Shown: piece after piece, positions 12,463 to 23,640 of the stretch | How the letters are laid out: each line of letters begins with the position of its first letter | Numbering within the stretch: the stretch's first letter is position 1 | Source: Micropterix aruncella | Lineage: Eukaryota; Arthropoda; Insecta; Lepidoptera; Micropterigidae | Direction: 5' to 3' | Assembly: GCA_944548615.1 (NCBI GenBank) | Contig: OX155960.1 | Location: forward strand, 14,154,447 to 14,218,446 | DNA: 64,000 nucleotides | Program-made: the position numbers and the translations under genes | Notes under the pieces: generated by a model | Told to the model about the DNA's origin: nothing | What the model saw: the letters and a program-made list of their open reading frames with translations, nothing else | Databases searched by the model: none

Positions 12463-12546
12463 AAATTTATTTTCAAAAGTTGTTCATTTGCTCGTATAGA
12501 TTCACAAACTTTAAAGATGTCACTTATTAAAAAGTCACCCCGTGTA
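12463..12546 (-). repeat. Right arm of the inverted repeat flanking the LINE
   Basis: Reverse-complement partner of 10073-10156. Its outer end reads ...AAGTCACCCCGTGTA, mirroring TACA..GGTGA on the left. The LINE poly-GAATT tail stops about 25 bp inside this arm, so the LINE appears to have inserted between the two arms of a hairpin-like element. Confidence 0.7.
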
Positions 12547-12788
12547 ACTAATAAGATATAAGCAGGATAAGCGCAGTTAATTACTAGAGAATTTGTTCAT
12601 ACTTTCTTCAGAACAGTCATTGCCTATTAAATTATTTCTCAAATTAGGCGATAACGCCCTCTAGTGGGCGTTAGGGCATTCAGGGGACGCTAGAAGGCTC
12701 GCAGAAAATAAGGGGCATTAAAGTGGTTTAAGTAGGTCACTGCAGTTTAAAAAACTGAGAAATTTAATTATTAAATAATGATGTACGT

Positions 12789-13158
12789 GGAGCCCGTCTC
12801 TGGAATGCTTTACCCACGCATATAAGGATAGCACCCAGTTTGTTTTACTTCAAACTCAGGCTCAAAGAACACTTAAATCCACGCTCATAAACTTTTCCTT
12901 ATTTTTCCCTATTTTTTCCTCGCTATTGCAACCCCTGCCTCATTATAGGTTTATTAGTTGTTTTTTCTTAAATGTATTGTTTTGTTTTCCTGCTGAATTT
13001 AAATGATCAAAATTTAATTTATTAGTTTATTTTTACAGCATAACATGTTATTCCACTAGGTTAAGGTCAGCTGTAAGATATTGCTTTTAGGCAATAAGCT
13101 CGCCTTTTTGTTTAAGCAAATAAAGCATTTAATTTTAATTTTAATTTTATTTTATTTT
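12789..13158 (+). pseudogene. Non-LTR retrotransposon 3' fragment (plus strand)
   Basis: An open stretch 12789-12890 encodes GARLWNALPTHIRIAPSL.. then FKLRLKEHLNPRS and a stop, which aligns with the C-terminus of the fragment at 5.9-6.6 kb (RLWNDLPANIRNSPSLPSFK). The 3' UTR shares the GGCAATAAGCTCGCCTTTTTG hairpin segment (about 13092-13112) and AATAAAG, followed by a TTTTAA-type tail (13129-13158). This is the same family as the 5.9-kb copy, truncated even more severely at the 5' side. Confidence 0.8.
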
Positions 13159-13320
13159 TCTTAAAAACATACAGCATAAAAAAATACGTATAAGCATAAT
13201 ATATATACCAGTAACAAAGCCAACGATGTTTTAAATTATTTGCTATATAAGGATTAAATATGCTGAATAATACAAAATAAATAAAACCAAAAAGAATTTA
13301 AAAGTAACAGTTAAAATCGC

Positions 13321-13465
13321 TAGGTGCGAGTGTATGGATGTCAGTGTGTGTTTGTGTGATGGAGAGCGTGTATGTGTGAGTGTGTGTATGTGTGTGTTTG
13401 TATATGTGTGTGCATGTATGCATGTGTGTGTGGGTGTGTGTATCGGTAGTGCGAATTTGCATGTG
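13321..13465. repeat. (GT)n-rich microsatellite
   Basis: Interrupted GTGTGT/GTATGT repeats. They lie downstream, on the minus strand, of the LINE C-terminal fragment at 13.5-13.8 kb. Read on that strand they resemble the AC-rich 3' UTR of the 10.3-12.4 kb element, so the microsatellite is probably part of that LINE's 3' UTR (inference). Confidence 0.8.
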
Positions 13466-13484
13466 AGTGCTTGTGCATGCTAAT

Positions 13485-13823
13485 TCAATCCGATCTGATA
13501 ATCAGCTTTTCACGTACCTCCTTAACAAAGGATCGACTATTCTGATGGTTAAATATGTCAATATCGTTAAAGCATACATTGTATGCATGCATAACGCGCG
13601 GCAATAACGAATTGGAACCATAGTTAGTGTTGAACCTTGGTACGTAAAAAGTTGAGTGAGCACGTGCGAGTCGGGAAGGCGCTCGTATGCTCACCCTACT
13701 CAGGAGGTATGGACTGTCCAACCCAGTATGAACAATTTTATGTAGAAACGACATATCTGATACTACTCGCCGGTCCTCTAATGTCTCTAAACCGTAGCGT
13801 TGCAGACCTTCAGCGTACTTTAG
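13485..13823 (-). pseudogene. Non-LTR retrotransposon C-terminal fragment (minus strand)
   Basis: The minus-strand frame is open from about 13823 (KYAEGLQRYGLETLEDRR..) through SDMSFLHKIVHTGLDSPYLLS, FRVP-like VSIRAPSRLARAH and TNYGSNSLLPRVMHAYN to a stop at 13485. This is the post-RT carboxy-terminal domain of the same general type as the 10.3-12.4 kb element. Its upstream edge abuts a (TAA)n tract at 13826-13847. Nothing of the RT remains. It faces the plus-strand fragment at 12.8-13.16 kb tail to tail. Confidence 0.75.
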
Positions 13824-14040
13824 TTATTATTATTATTATTATTAAATAATCGCAGTTATTTTCAATTAGTAGAAAATTTTTAAGATTTTAATGGCACCTA
13901 AGTAATAATAATATGAACCCAATATGTAAAATAGAATATTTTAATGCCTTTTATTTTCTTCGGGAAACAATAAACTACATATTTATAAAATCATAATTAA
14001 CCAATCATTAACTCAAATCCAAATCCAAGCATTTCTCAAA

Positions 14041-15486
14041 TCCAAAGAGGAAGCCCGGTTCGACAAAAACCGTTTTAACTACAGCAAAACGGTTTTGTCT
14101 GCCGCCAAGGGAAAAATCCAAATCCCGGAAGAAATGGCCACGGAATATTTTTCGACCACGTATGAGGACCCAATGCGGCTCCATAATTACAGCCCTCCGC
14201 CGGGCATTACACCTCCGCCCCTGCCTACGGTAGCTTTTGCTTCTCAACCTCCATCTCTAGATGAGATTCTTAATCAAGTAAAGAGGAAGCCGTCGGGCTC
14301 TACTCCGGGTCCCGATGGTATTCCCTATTTAGTATACAAAAAATGCCCCTGCCTTCTGCAATATTTAGGATCCATCTTCCGAAATATATGGAATAGCGGT
14401 GTAGTCCCACAGAATTTTGGCCGAGCGACAGTCATCTTAATTCCGAAGGTCCCAGTTTGCACCGGACCAAAGGACGCTCGGCCCATTGCTCTCACAGACA
14501 CTGTTGCCAAAATGTTTTTTAGCATAGTCCACACGAGGATGAGCGAATTCATGCACCGGAATGAGTACCTTGGAGTATCAGTTCAAAAAGGCTTCATGCG
14601 TGGCGTCTCGGGCTGCCTCGAGCACAATTCTCTCCTGGCTGCTGCCATCAAGGATGCGAGACAGCACGAACGCCAAATCAATGTATGCTGGCTCGACCTA
14701 GAGAATGCCTTTGGGTCAGTCCGACACAGTCTCCTCCACTTTGCACTCCGCTGGTACAACTTCCCACCAGTTGTGCGTGACATTGTAGCCTCCTACTACA
14801 ACTGTCTGACTTTCCATGTTAAAACGCAAGAATGGACTACCCGCTCTATACCATATTCAATTGGACTATTTCAGGGCTGTTGCCTCTCCCCGACGATTTT
14901 TAATATAGTTTTTAATATACTGCTGGAAAGCCTGACCCAGTTTGACAGGAAGTGGGGCTACCGTTTTAAAACAGACGGCCAATACACCTCGTCGTGCCTC
15001 GCTTTTGCCGACGACCTAACTTTCATCACCAGAAGCCCCAAGCAGCTTTCCCTGCTATTACAGAAAGTGGAGCTTTTCTGCGACTGGTCAGGCTGTATAA
15101 AAGTGAAGCCCTCCAAATGTTTTTGCCTTGGACTCGCCCGCATGGGCACAAAATTTAAATCCTATGACCCCAAATTGGTCTATAAGGGCTCTAATATCTC
15201 CCTTATAGACCCAAACAATCATTTCAAATTCCTCGGCAGAAAAATCACCCATCAGGGAAAAGACGTCTCGGGCGATCATATTATAGAGCATTTCAAAAGT
15301 TGCCTGGCGAAAATAGATGCCTTGCTAATTTCTGGCCCTCGTAAGGCCTGGATCTATGACAATTATCTAACGTCACATTTGTCATGGCCCTTTCTTATTT
15401 ACGATTTTACCAAAACCCAACTGTCCCGTCTAGATGCGCTGGTGACAGCTAGTTTAAAATCCTGGCTGTCCTTACAAACCAGCTGA
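14041..15486 (+). pseudogene. Reverse transcriptase part of the RLE-type element
   Basis: The frame is open upstream of the first possible TTG at 14095 (SKEEARFDKNRFNYSKTVLS...), so no true start is present. Landmarks: VKRKPSGSTPGPDGIPYLVYKK (RT motif region 1), RPIALTDTVAKMFFSIVHTR, CWLDLENAFGSVRH (motif A, catalytic D), GLFQGCCLSPTIFNIVFN (motif B) and FADDLTF at 15004-15024 (motif C, catalytic DD), then KVKPSKC and FLGRKI thumb motifs. All RT catalytic residues look intact. The frame runs into TGA at 15484-15486, while homologous coding continues in the next frame (+1), so a one-base gain or two-base loss occurred at about 15465-15485. Confidence 0.9.
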
Positions 15487-16657
15487 CCCCTCGACTCTTT
15501 TCAGGTCCAAACAAAATTTTGGGCTAGCGCTTAAACTGCCCTCTCTGCTCTACGCCAACTCCAGAATAACCAAAAATTCGATTCTGTGCAATTCCAAAGA
15601 TCCGGCAATATCGAAGCACGTAATAAGTGGCCGTAGTGATTCAAATGATCTACAAGCCCGCGTAGACTTCCACAAAAAGTTCCTTACTGGAATCAGCCAG
15701 AATGGCACTGGTCTGGGGTATGGCAGTACAACCACGAGCGACGTGGACTTGAAGAAGTCTCTTTTGCGGGGAGATTACGACAGCAAGAGTATGGCTCATG
15801 CTATTGGCCTTCAATGCCAGAATGATTGGACAACAATTGGGGACTTTTGCATTCCGCCTCCAATGCACTGGAAGGTAATGCTCTATGACTGGACGCCAGA
15901 GATGCTGAAATTTTATTTGAATGCCTTTCAGCATACACTTCCAGACCCCAGTAACCTCGCTCGTTGGAGCTTTGCCGAGGATAGTTCTTGTCCCCTCTGT
16001 AGCAATACCCCTTGCACAGCTAGACACATTCTAGCTGGCTGCAAGGTGGCCTTAGATCAAGGACGGTACACTTACCGCCATGACAAAGTTCTCGCTGTTA
16101 TTCGCGAGGTAATTAGTCTCTCAGTGGCTCGTGCCAACAAGGGTTTGACAGTATCCTCCAAACCCCCAATACAGTTTGTGCGGGATGGCTCTAAAGGCAA
16201 AAAACATTTAACTACAAAACCTTTCTCAATAATCGAGAAAGCTACAGATTGGATTCTGGAGGTTGATTCGGTCTCTAAGCAGTATAAATTCCCTGAAAGT
16301 CTCGGATGCACAGCCCTCCGTCCAGATATAACTCTTTACTCTCTATCTCGGAAGGTGGCTCTTATTGTAGAATTAACTGTTCCATGGGAATCAAATATCC
16401 CAAAAGACCACGAGTACAAATTAAATAAATACCATGATCTTGCAAATGCCGTAACCCGGAACGGCTTCACTGTTCACCTTCACGCGGTGGAAGTTGGCGC
16501 TCGTGGCCTGCCAGCTAAATCTCTATTTCACCTCTTTAAAGATCTTGGCCTTTCCAGAAAAATAATCAACTCTTTCTTAGAAAAATTATCTAAAACTGCG
16601 ATTTGCGCATCTCAAATTCTATGGCTTCGAAGGGGGAGTAAATGGGTGGCAAGGTGA
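15485..16657 (+). pseudogene. CCHC knuckle and restriction-like endonuclease of the RLE-type element
   Basis: This continues the RT frame after the frameshift (DPSTLFRSKQNFGLALKLP... from 15485). The knuckle CPLCSNTPCTARHILAGC begins at 15989 (C-x2-C-..-H-x4-C). The endonuclease follows: RPD at 16319-16327, then VALIVELTVPWE and the K..KYHDL block, VGARGLPAKSLF, and the terminal ASQILWLRRGSKW. Established knowledge: this PD-(D/E)xK-like domain nicks the target DNA to prime reverse transcription, often at specific sites. The ORF ends at TGA 16655-16657. Key residues appear present, so only the frameshift and the 5' loss disable it. Confidence 0.88.
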
Positions 16658-16800
16658 ACGCTCACATGTGGCAAGACAGCTGTCCTAAACCTACCACAGC
16701 CGGTTCGTAAGTCCGGAATCCACTGCTCACCCCCCAGAAGTGTCAAAAATAGTATTATGATGGGCCCGACTCCGGTCGGTGAATTCCATGGCAGCTCCGT

Positions 16801-18244
16801 TTGTATTTATTTATTTATATATTTCCATTTATTAAACGGTCCTATAATAAACCTTTCTTTTAAATTGCTATTCGATTTAAAAGAAAATATATAGAACAGA
16901 AATATTTTAAAATAAAGGCATTTTTATTAAATAAAAAATTGTAGTATATTTTGAATTAGATTTGAGATGTGTCTAATGTGTGGCAAATATATCAACATGC
17001 ATAAGTAAGGAATTGTAATGATGACAAGCACTATATTGAAAAATAATTGGTTATAGTAAACCAAAAAATATTTGAAAAATACCTCCTGGAAATAATACAA
17101 GAGAAAAAAAATATTTACTTGCAGCAGTCGATACAAAAAAAAATACAAAAAACAAGATTGAAAGATTAATAGTGTAAACATTTTATTACTCAAAGTATTA
17201 TTTTGTATCTCTTGTGGTTGTTACTTGCTAACGCTGTTTGCTTACCTAAGTAAAATAAAATATATAACTAAAATATAAAATAAATTAAATGTACGCGCGG
17301 TTTTAAGAACCGCCAATCTACTTCGCTTTTTCAATAAATGACGGCGCGATGGTGTCGGCGAATTGGTTCTTTCTTGACGTAAATTAGCTTAGGTAGGCGG
17401 CTTTATGGTTTCGTTTATTTTCTTATTCTTCCTTGCTTTAGAGAGCTTACAAAGAAAGCATACTGTTGTGACTGTTTATAGAAAATATTGATTTCTCCAA
17501 TCTATATATGTTATAAAAATATAGAGGCAACTATCATACTTTAAATATGATAGTAGCCAATATTTGTTGCAAAGAAATATTTAGGAAGAATAGACGCAAC
17601 AGTTTTAAAATATATCCATGGGATTATTTATTTATTTAGTTATATTATTTATTTCAAATTTGATTCGGAGCTTCACAGACAAATCTAATTCGGAATATTA
17701 AGTCTTCCATGTACAAGTCCATACTAGGTAATTGATATACGTAAATAAAATAATGTTGACATCCAATTAAAAAAATAAGTAGAAAAGAAGCTACATAATT
17801 ATGATATATGTAAATTACATAGCTGGAATGTGCATTTTTAGCTGCCAAAAAGATATTGAAAATATGCCTATCTCAATGGGTAAGGAATTACGAAGGGTCT
17901 TAACCCTACTGGCCTACTTAAAATAATATGTATACGTGTGGTACGACACATTTAACAATAGATGCGATTTCTTCGCTATGTAATTTACCGGTACGTACAA
18001 TTCACACTTACATAGTATTTCTGGTAAATAAGTACTTTGGTAAATAAGTACTTTAAGCCTTTTTACAGACTTTTAACTTGCAATGTTCGAATGTAAGTTT
18101 TCCGTTTCAAAATTTGCAAACCATTTTTCAACCAGGTCTTGGAATCCCATTGAGCTAAAAAATTGCAATACTTATGTAAGTTCGGTGACAATGCAATATA
18201 AGGTACCATCGAGCTGATTTGATGATGGGCCGGGATGTAGGGAC
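16801..18244. other. Unassigned AT-rich non-coding DNA
   Basis: No gene is recognised. An 8-bp stem hairpin (CTATCATA/TATGATAG) lies near 17530-17552. Short TTTA runs occur at 16800-16830 and 17620-17650. Confidence 0.5.
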
Positions 18245-18246
18245 TG

Positions 18247-18632
18247 AAACTCTCTGATTGCAAATGGTAGGATAGTCGAATTGGGCTAGTATGTTTTGTT
18301 ATCGTAAGTACTTTCCATTATTTATGACGACGAGGGTGTGAAGATAGAGCCGGAAGATTGCCACAGAAACTCCCTGATGGAAAGTGCTAAGATAGTCGAC
18401 TTTGGGCACGTTTGCTTTAATTGTCTTGAGCGCTTTCGATTACACATGATGATGAGGGTCTGAATATGGAGCCGGAAGACTACAACTGGAACTCCCTGAT
18501 GGAAAGTGCTAATATAGTCGAGTTTGGCCTCATTTGTTTTGTTGTCATGGGTACTTTCTATTATACATGATGACGGTGGTCTGGAGATGGAGCCGGGAGA
18601 TTGTCTCTGGAGCTACCTGATAGAAAGTAAAG
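18247..18632. repeat. Minisatellite, about 121-bp unit, 3 copies plus a stub
   Basis: The anchor 'ACTCCCTGATGGAAAGTGCTA' (variants) occurs at about 18249, 18369, 18491 and 18612, giving periods of 120-122 bp. Each unit runs through ATAGTCGA.TT.GG, a TTTGTTTTGTTGTC-like segment, ATGATGACG.GGGT and GGAGCCGGAAGATTG. Units differ at roughly one in five positions, so it is old. An ORF of 62 codons across it is incidental. Confidence 0.85.
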
Positions 18633-19150
18633 CTTGTTTTATAGTCAATAACACTTTTTACTTTTATTTTTTTATACCTCTGCTGCATGCAAATCTATAT
18701 ACATTCAATTAATCTCCATACCATTCGGAATCTATCGAATATTTCCGATTGGAGGTTTACAGAAGTCGTTTATTTTACAGAGTAATTTATCACTTGGCTG
18801 TGAATTGTCAAAGGTTTTTTGATTTATGGTTTCAATTAAGTCCAAGCATGGAGTCGATTTTCCATTATACTCGGAGCCATCGAGGTGACGAAGCTTTAAA
18901 AAGTGTCTTTTTCGTGACGACAGCCCACGTTTCTAATAAAAAAAATATCGGCTTGATGCTAGTGACAATATTTTATATTCATAATAATATTCATTTTATT
19001 GATATAATAGTACACAAGTCATAATAAAGGTAAGCAAAATATTTTTCGTATATCGTAAATTTTGCATGAAAACGTAAAAAATGTTGAGATAATAAATCAC
19101 ATTATTAAGAAAAGCATCAACATTACTGATTTTAGACATCACACGAATAT
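18633..19150. other. Unassigned non-coding DNA
   Basis: Only short open stretches and no recognisable repeat. It adjoins the 3' end of the minus-strand LINE. Confidence 0.5.
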
Positions 19151-19248
19151 TCCTCCAAAATCAAAAATCAAAATCAAAATGTTTTTTTTTTCATATAGAC
19201 ACAATTAAATATTATTTTTAATTTATGTTCTTATGATGCGTCCAAGCC

Positions 19249-22022
19249 TTACTCCCAAGCCGTTTTGTCATTTACATAATCAGATATTGTATAGTATGCT
19301 TTTTTATACAATTTCGCTTTGATGGTAGCTTTAAACTTATTTACAGATAGTTCTCTAATAGTATGAGGAAGTTTGTCATAGAAGCGTATACATTGTCCCA
19401 AAAAAGAATTGCTTATTTTGTGGAGACGAGTAGCACGTACAACAAGGTTATGCTTATGTCTAGTATTAAAATTATGAGTGTCGCTTTTTATTTTAAACTT
19501 GTCAATATTCTTGTGGACATACAACAGATTTTCGTATATATATTGTGATGCAACAGTAAGAATATTTACCTCTTTGAATTTTTCTCTAAGTGAAACTCGA
19601 GGACCAAGTTTATATATAGCTCTTACAGCACGTTTCTGTAGTATAAAGATGTTATTGATGTCCGCACAGCTTCCCCAGAGAAGAATCCCATAGGACATAA
19701 TGCTATGAAAGTAACTAAAGTATCTACATCAGTCAGCCGCCTTATTGTTTTAACTGCGTATGCCGCAGAGCTAAGTTTTCCTGACATTTTCTCAATTTGT
19801 GGGCTCCATTGTAATTTGGAGTCAATTGTTATCCCTAGAAACACAGTTAAAGCAACAGGCTCCAGTCTAGTTCCATTTATTTCTACATTGGTTTGTACCT
19901 GCTTAACATTAGGTGTAGAAAATTTAATCACTTTGGTTTTTCTTTCATTTAATAGTAGGTTATTTACATTAAACCAATGGACAACTTTTGAGAGTGCATT
20001 GTTAACTTCGTCATAATTGTACAATTTTCGACTAATTTTAAACGTCAAAGAAGTATCATCAGCAAACAATACAATTTCGTGATTATTCCTTATGTGAAAG
20101 GGTAAATCATTGATGTATATTAAGAAGAGAAATGGGCCAAGAATGGAGCCTTGTGGGACACCCATGGTGACCATTGATCCTGGTGATCTTTTACCGTTTA
20201 CATCAACCTTCTGAATTCTATTTCCCAAGTAAGAAGTAAAAAGATCAAGAGCCTTGTTCCTAATGCCATAGTGATGTAATTTCCTAACTAGTTTATCATG
20301 GTGTACACAATCAAATGCCTTAGACAAGTCACAGAAGATGCCTAATGCGTCTTGTGACTCTTCCCAGGCATTCAATATACCTGTCAATAGTTCGGTTCCC
20401 GCATCTATGGTTGAGCAACCCTTTGTAAATCCAAACTGTTTCTTATGAAGTAAATTATATTTGTTAAAATGAGTGTGCAATTGTCTAAGAATTAATTTTT
20501 CGAAAATTTTACTCAAAGTGGGAAGTACGGAAACTGGTCGAAAATTCGAGGGATCAGAAGTATCGCCAGATTTAAATAATGTTACAACTTTACTATGTTT
20601 CATCAGATCAGAAAACACTCCAGAAGTAACACAACAATTGAATATATATGCTAGATAAGGTGCGATTATTTCTATGATGTATGAAAGAGTTTTTACAGAA
20701 TATCCCCAAAGGTCCATAGTTTTCTTTATCTCAATTGTGTTAAAGGCATTTATTATATCATTGCAGTTAACAATAGTGAAAGCGAAGTCGGTAACACATG
20801 CGGAAACGCTTTCTTTAAATAGCATCTCAGCTGAAATGGAAGACGACTTGAGGGCGTTAGACGTTTCATTATTAATAATATTCCATGTAGCTTTAATTTT
20901 GTTTGTAGAGTTTTTGATCTTATTCTTCAAATAAATTGACTTCGCAGTGGAACAGGCTCGTTTGAATATTTTGGAATAGTTATTTACATAGTTCTTAAAA
21001 GTCGCACTATGATTATAAGTTTTTTCGTTATACAGTTCATACAATTTATTACGACTTTTGTAAATACCAACAGTTGCCCAATCACTAAAGCATAAGCGAT
21101 CACTGATCGATTTCGTTTTAGGTATGAAGATTCTATTAAATTCAACTCTAATTATTTCAAAGAATGAGTCATAAAGTTGGTCAGGATTGTCATGAATTGG
21201 CAACCTTTGTAATTTGCTAATTAAGCTAGATTTAAATTCCCCTAGACAGCACTCAGTAATTGGAATAAAACTAATATTTTTTCTTAGAACCCTAGTTCTT
21301 TTCTTAGGAAATGATACTAACTGACCGCAGTGATCAGAGTGCAAAATATTAATTAGTGATTTATAATTGGGTTTTATGTTTGTGAATATATTATCTATAC
21401 AAGTAGCACTTGAAGCAGTTATCCTCGTAGGTTCAAGAAAAACATTATATAAGTTAAATGATCGAAATAAATTTAAAAAGTTACATGTCAAGGATTTTTT
21501 TTCTAATATATTGATGTTAAAGTCTCCACAAATAACAATTGTTTTAGGACGATTGGTTATTTTGAATAAGGCATCTTCCATAATTTTATAAAAAGCTTCA
21601 TAAGGCGCACATGGTGGTTTGTATACACTCATAACAATGGTTTCCTCCAATTCTATACATGCAATCTCTAAAACTCGTTCGACAGAGAGGCTCACAATAT
21701 CACGTCTTTCTTTAAATTTCAAGCATTTCTTTGTAATTATTAAAGAGCCACCACGTATCAACCGAACTCTGTTAAATGAGCTGGCAATCTGATGGTTATT
21801 GGAACTGAAAATGATCTGATGGCTTTTGAGCCATGATTCTGATATACATAGAATGTCGATATGATTACAGTTCAAGAACAATTCTAATTCTAGCTCTTTG
21901 CCTATTATCCCCTGAATATTCTGATGCACCAGATTTATACAATATTTTGGCATATTTTCTTGAGTAATAACCACTGATGGGGATATCAGATTATTTATAT
22001 TATTAATTTTCTCTGAAGACAA
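19249..22022 (-). pseudogene. LINE ORF2: APE endonuclease and reverse transcriptase, frameshifted
   Basis: The main frame (22022 to 19623) holds an endonuclease/exonuclease/phosphatase domain: LVHQNIQGI near the start, DILCISESWL (E), VYKPP, VICGDFNIN (D, N) and LHSDHCGQLVSF (SDH). The RT follows: FRPVSVLPTLSKIFEK, FCDLSKAFDCVHHDKL (motif A), GVPQGSILGPFLFLIYINDL (motif B), FADDTSL (motif C) and FLGITID. Near 19705 the frame shifts. Coding continues in the overlapping frame as IMSYGILLWGSC..., QKRAVRAIYKL and the C-terminal block to a stop at 19249. The break coincides with a T run and looks like loss of one base. Catalytic residues of both enzymes appear present. The first ATG at 22022 gives a plausible start. 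Confidence 0.92.
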
Positions 22023-22110
22023 TTGTATTAAATTACCATTATTGCTATAATTTAATAGTTTTCATTTTCATTAATTACATAGCCAGAGTTTCGCTCTATT
22101 GTCTTAAAGT

Positions 22111-23411
22111 CTAATTTAAAGAATATGCAACATATTCTGAATTGTCATTACTTAATGTCAAATCGTTTAACTGCTCATTAGTAGCAGTGGTGTTTGCCGA
22201 TGTTTTGCCTGAGTAATTCAAACAATATGATAGCCCATTTGCTAACTGTTTTTTGCAAAAATTTGAAAGATAAACATTATCTATTGTGAAAGAGTAAAAA
22301 TACTTATTAAAAGTATTTATGTCAAACAATTGGAATTTGTCATTATACAATGTCAACGTATGTAATTTATTATTTAGTTTATATCTAGACATATTTTCCA
22401 TTTCGGGCAACAATTTACTGTAAGGAAAAGCAAATAAGACAATTTTTTTCACATTTAACTGTGCCAATAATTCAAAATATTTTATTATTACATGTATATT
22501 TGCGTTTCCCCTTCTCCCAATAAAAATAATAAAGTAGTGTCAGGACAATAACAACTATTAACTATTTTTTCTAATATTTGAGTAAAACTGGCGCTGGGAA
22601 AGCAATGATTAGCTACCAGTTCTCCGGATGTTTGTAACATTAATTGGCCCATATTTTTACCTATTTCATCACTGTACATAATTACTTTGGTGTGATTTTC
22701 TTTGCTATCTTTATGTAATGTTTTTTGGGAAGTAAAATTACTAAGACTATCATTCAACTCCACACCCTGGGTGTGCAATAGAGATATTGTAGTTCCATCT
22801 TCAACACTCTGGTTATTTACTTTATTTACAACCTGTTTGGTTGATTTTCCAGAATCTTCGTAGGACAAGTCAATTGTCATGACAGGAAGGCTGCTCATAT
22901 TTGAGCAGGCAGAAACTGACGCTATGTCTGGAGCGCTAACGATCAGTTCCTCAAACAGCGACTGTGAATGTGCAGCCGTGGAATTCTGCTTCGTGCGCTC
23001 CATCTGTTCTATAGTATTATGTGCCTCTCTCAGCTTATTATTCAGTTCAGCGTTGTTTTGGAGAATCGTCTCGAACTCAACGCGGCACTGGTAAAAGTTA
23101 GATACTATTGATTGAAGGTTACCCCTCTCCTGAATGATATTTTCAAGTTGTAAACTCATTTCTGCCATCTCTTTTTTGAGGTTGGAATTCTTTTTAATCA
23201 TTGCTAATACTTCCAACTCATTGTCAGCTCGTTCCTTTTGCAATTTCTCACTCTCAGTTTTATATATTTTTAATTGTTTTAAAGTTAATAAAAAATTACT
23301 GTTTAAGTCTTTATAGCGATCTTCTGCAGCTTCTAGGTCTTTTAAAACTGTTACGTATTTATCGTTCAACTCCTCATAGCATGCCTCTGCGACTGCTCTT
23401 CTAGTCATCAT
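22111..23411 (-). pseudogene. LINE ORF1: coiled coil plus SGNH/esterase-like domain, frameshifted
   Basis: From ATG at 23411 the first 150 or so residues have strong heptad periodicity rich in L, E, K and N (coiled coil, probably oligomerisation). There is then a polar linker and a segment reading KVIMYSDEIGKNMGQLM..., DTTLLFLLG. This resembles the first blocks of the lipase/esterase-like (SGNH) domain known from ORF1 proteins of some CR1-group elements. The frame is lost at about 22515-22540. In the next frame HVIIKYFELLAQLNVKKIVLFAFPYS...N...LN continues the same fold to a stop near 22111. The serine of the expected GDS motif reads as YSDE here, so catalysis is doubtful. The domain call is by pattern only. 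Confidence 0.65.
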
Positions 23412-23595
23412 GTTTAATTACTTCAAATTAGTACAGAGTAGGAAAATGCTCACAATATTCAGTAATACGATAAGTCAATAAAAAATATAAAAAAAATTAG
23501 AACAAACAGAAATGATTAATTCGTGTATAGTCCCCGATTATTCGCCGACTTATAAATTTTAAAAATTATATTAAATATAAAATTATATTTTAGTA

Positions 23596-23630
23596 CTTAT
23601 TATTAGTTGTCTTATTATTAGTTGTCTGGC
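23596..23630. repeat. 16-bp direct duplication at LINE 5' edge
   Basis: TATTATTAGTTGTC occurs twice in immediate succession at about 23598-23629, followed by the GC-rich sequence TGGCAACGCCG. It lies where the 5' UTR of the LINE should end. Confidence 0.6.
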
Positions 23631-23640
23631 AACGCCGTTT

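Larger units (their letters stand above)
13985..16800 (+). mobile_element. 5'-truncated RLE-type non-LTR retrotransposon (R2/R4/NeSL-like)
   Basis: One pol reading frame covers the linker, RT, CCHC knuckle and a C-terminal restriction-like endonuclease, broken by a single frameshift. The amino-terminal zinc-finger/Myb region expected in this group is missing, so the copy is 5'-truncated. The 3' UTR after 16657 includes a GC-rich segment GATGGGCCCGACTCCGGTCG (about 16759) and ends near AT-rich sequence at about 16800. The element is noticeably more GC-rich than its flanks. The exact clade cannot be fixed by eye. Confidence 0.85.
19155..23640 (-). mobile_element. Nearly full-length two-ORF non-LTR retrotransposon (CR1/Jockey-like)
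   Basis: In minus-strand order there are a 5' UTR (about 23640-23412), ORF1 (23411-22111, one frameshift), a short spacer, ORF2 (22022-19249, one frameshift), and a 3' UTR ending in TTTTGATTTT-type repeats at about 19160-19185. The layout (coiled-coil ORF1, APE endonuclease plus RT in ORF2, short-repeat tail instead of long poly-A) fits CR1/Jockey-group LINEs. The boundaries are approximate because I could not identify a target-site duplication. Confidence 0.88.
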
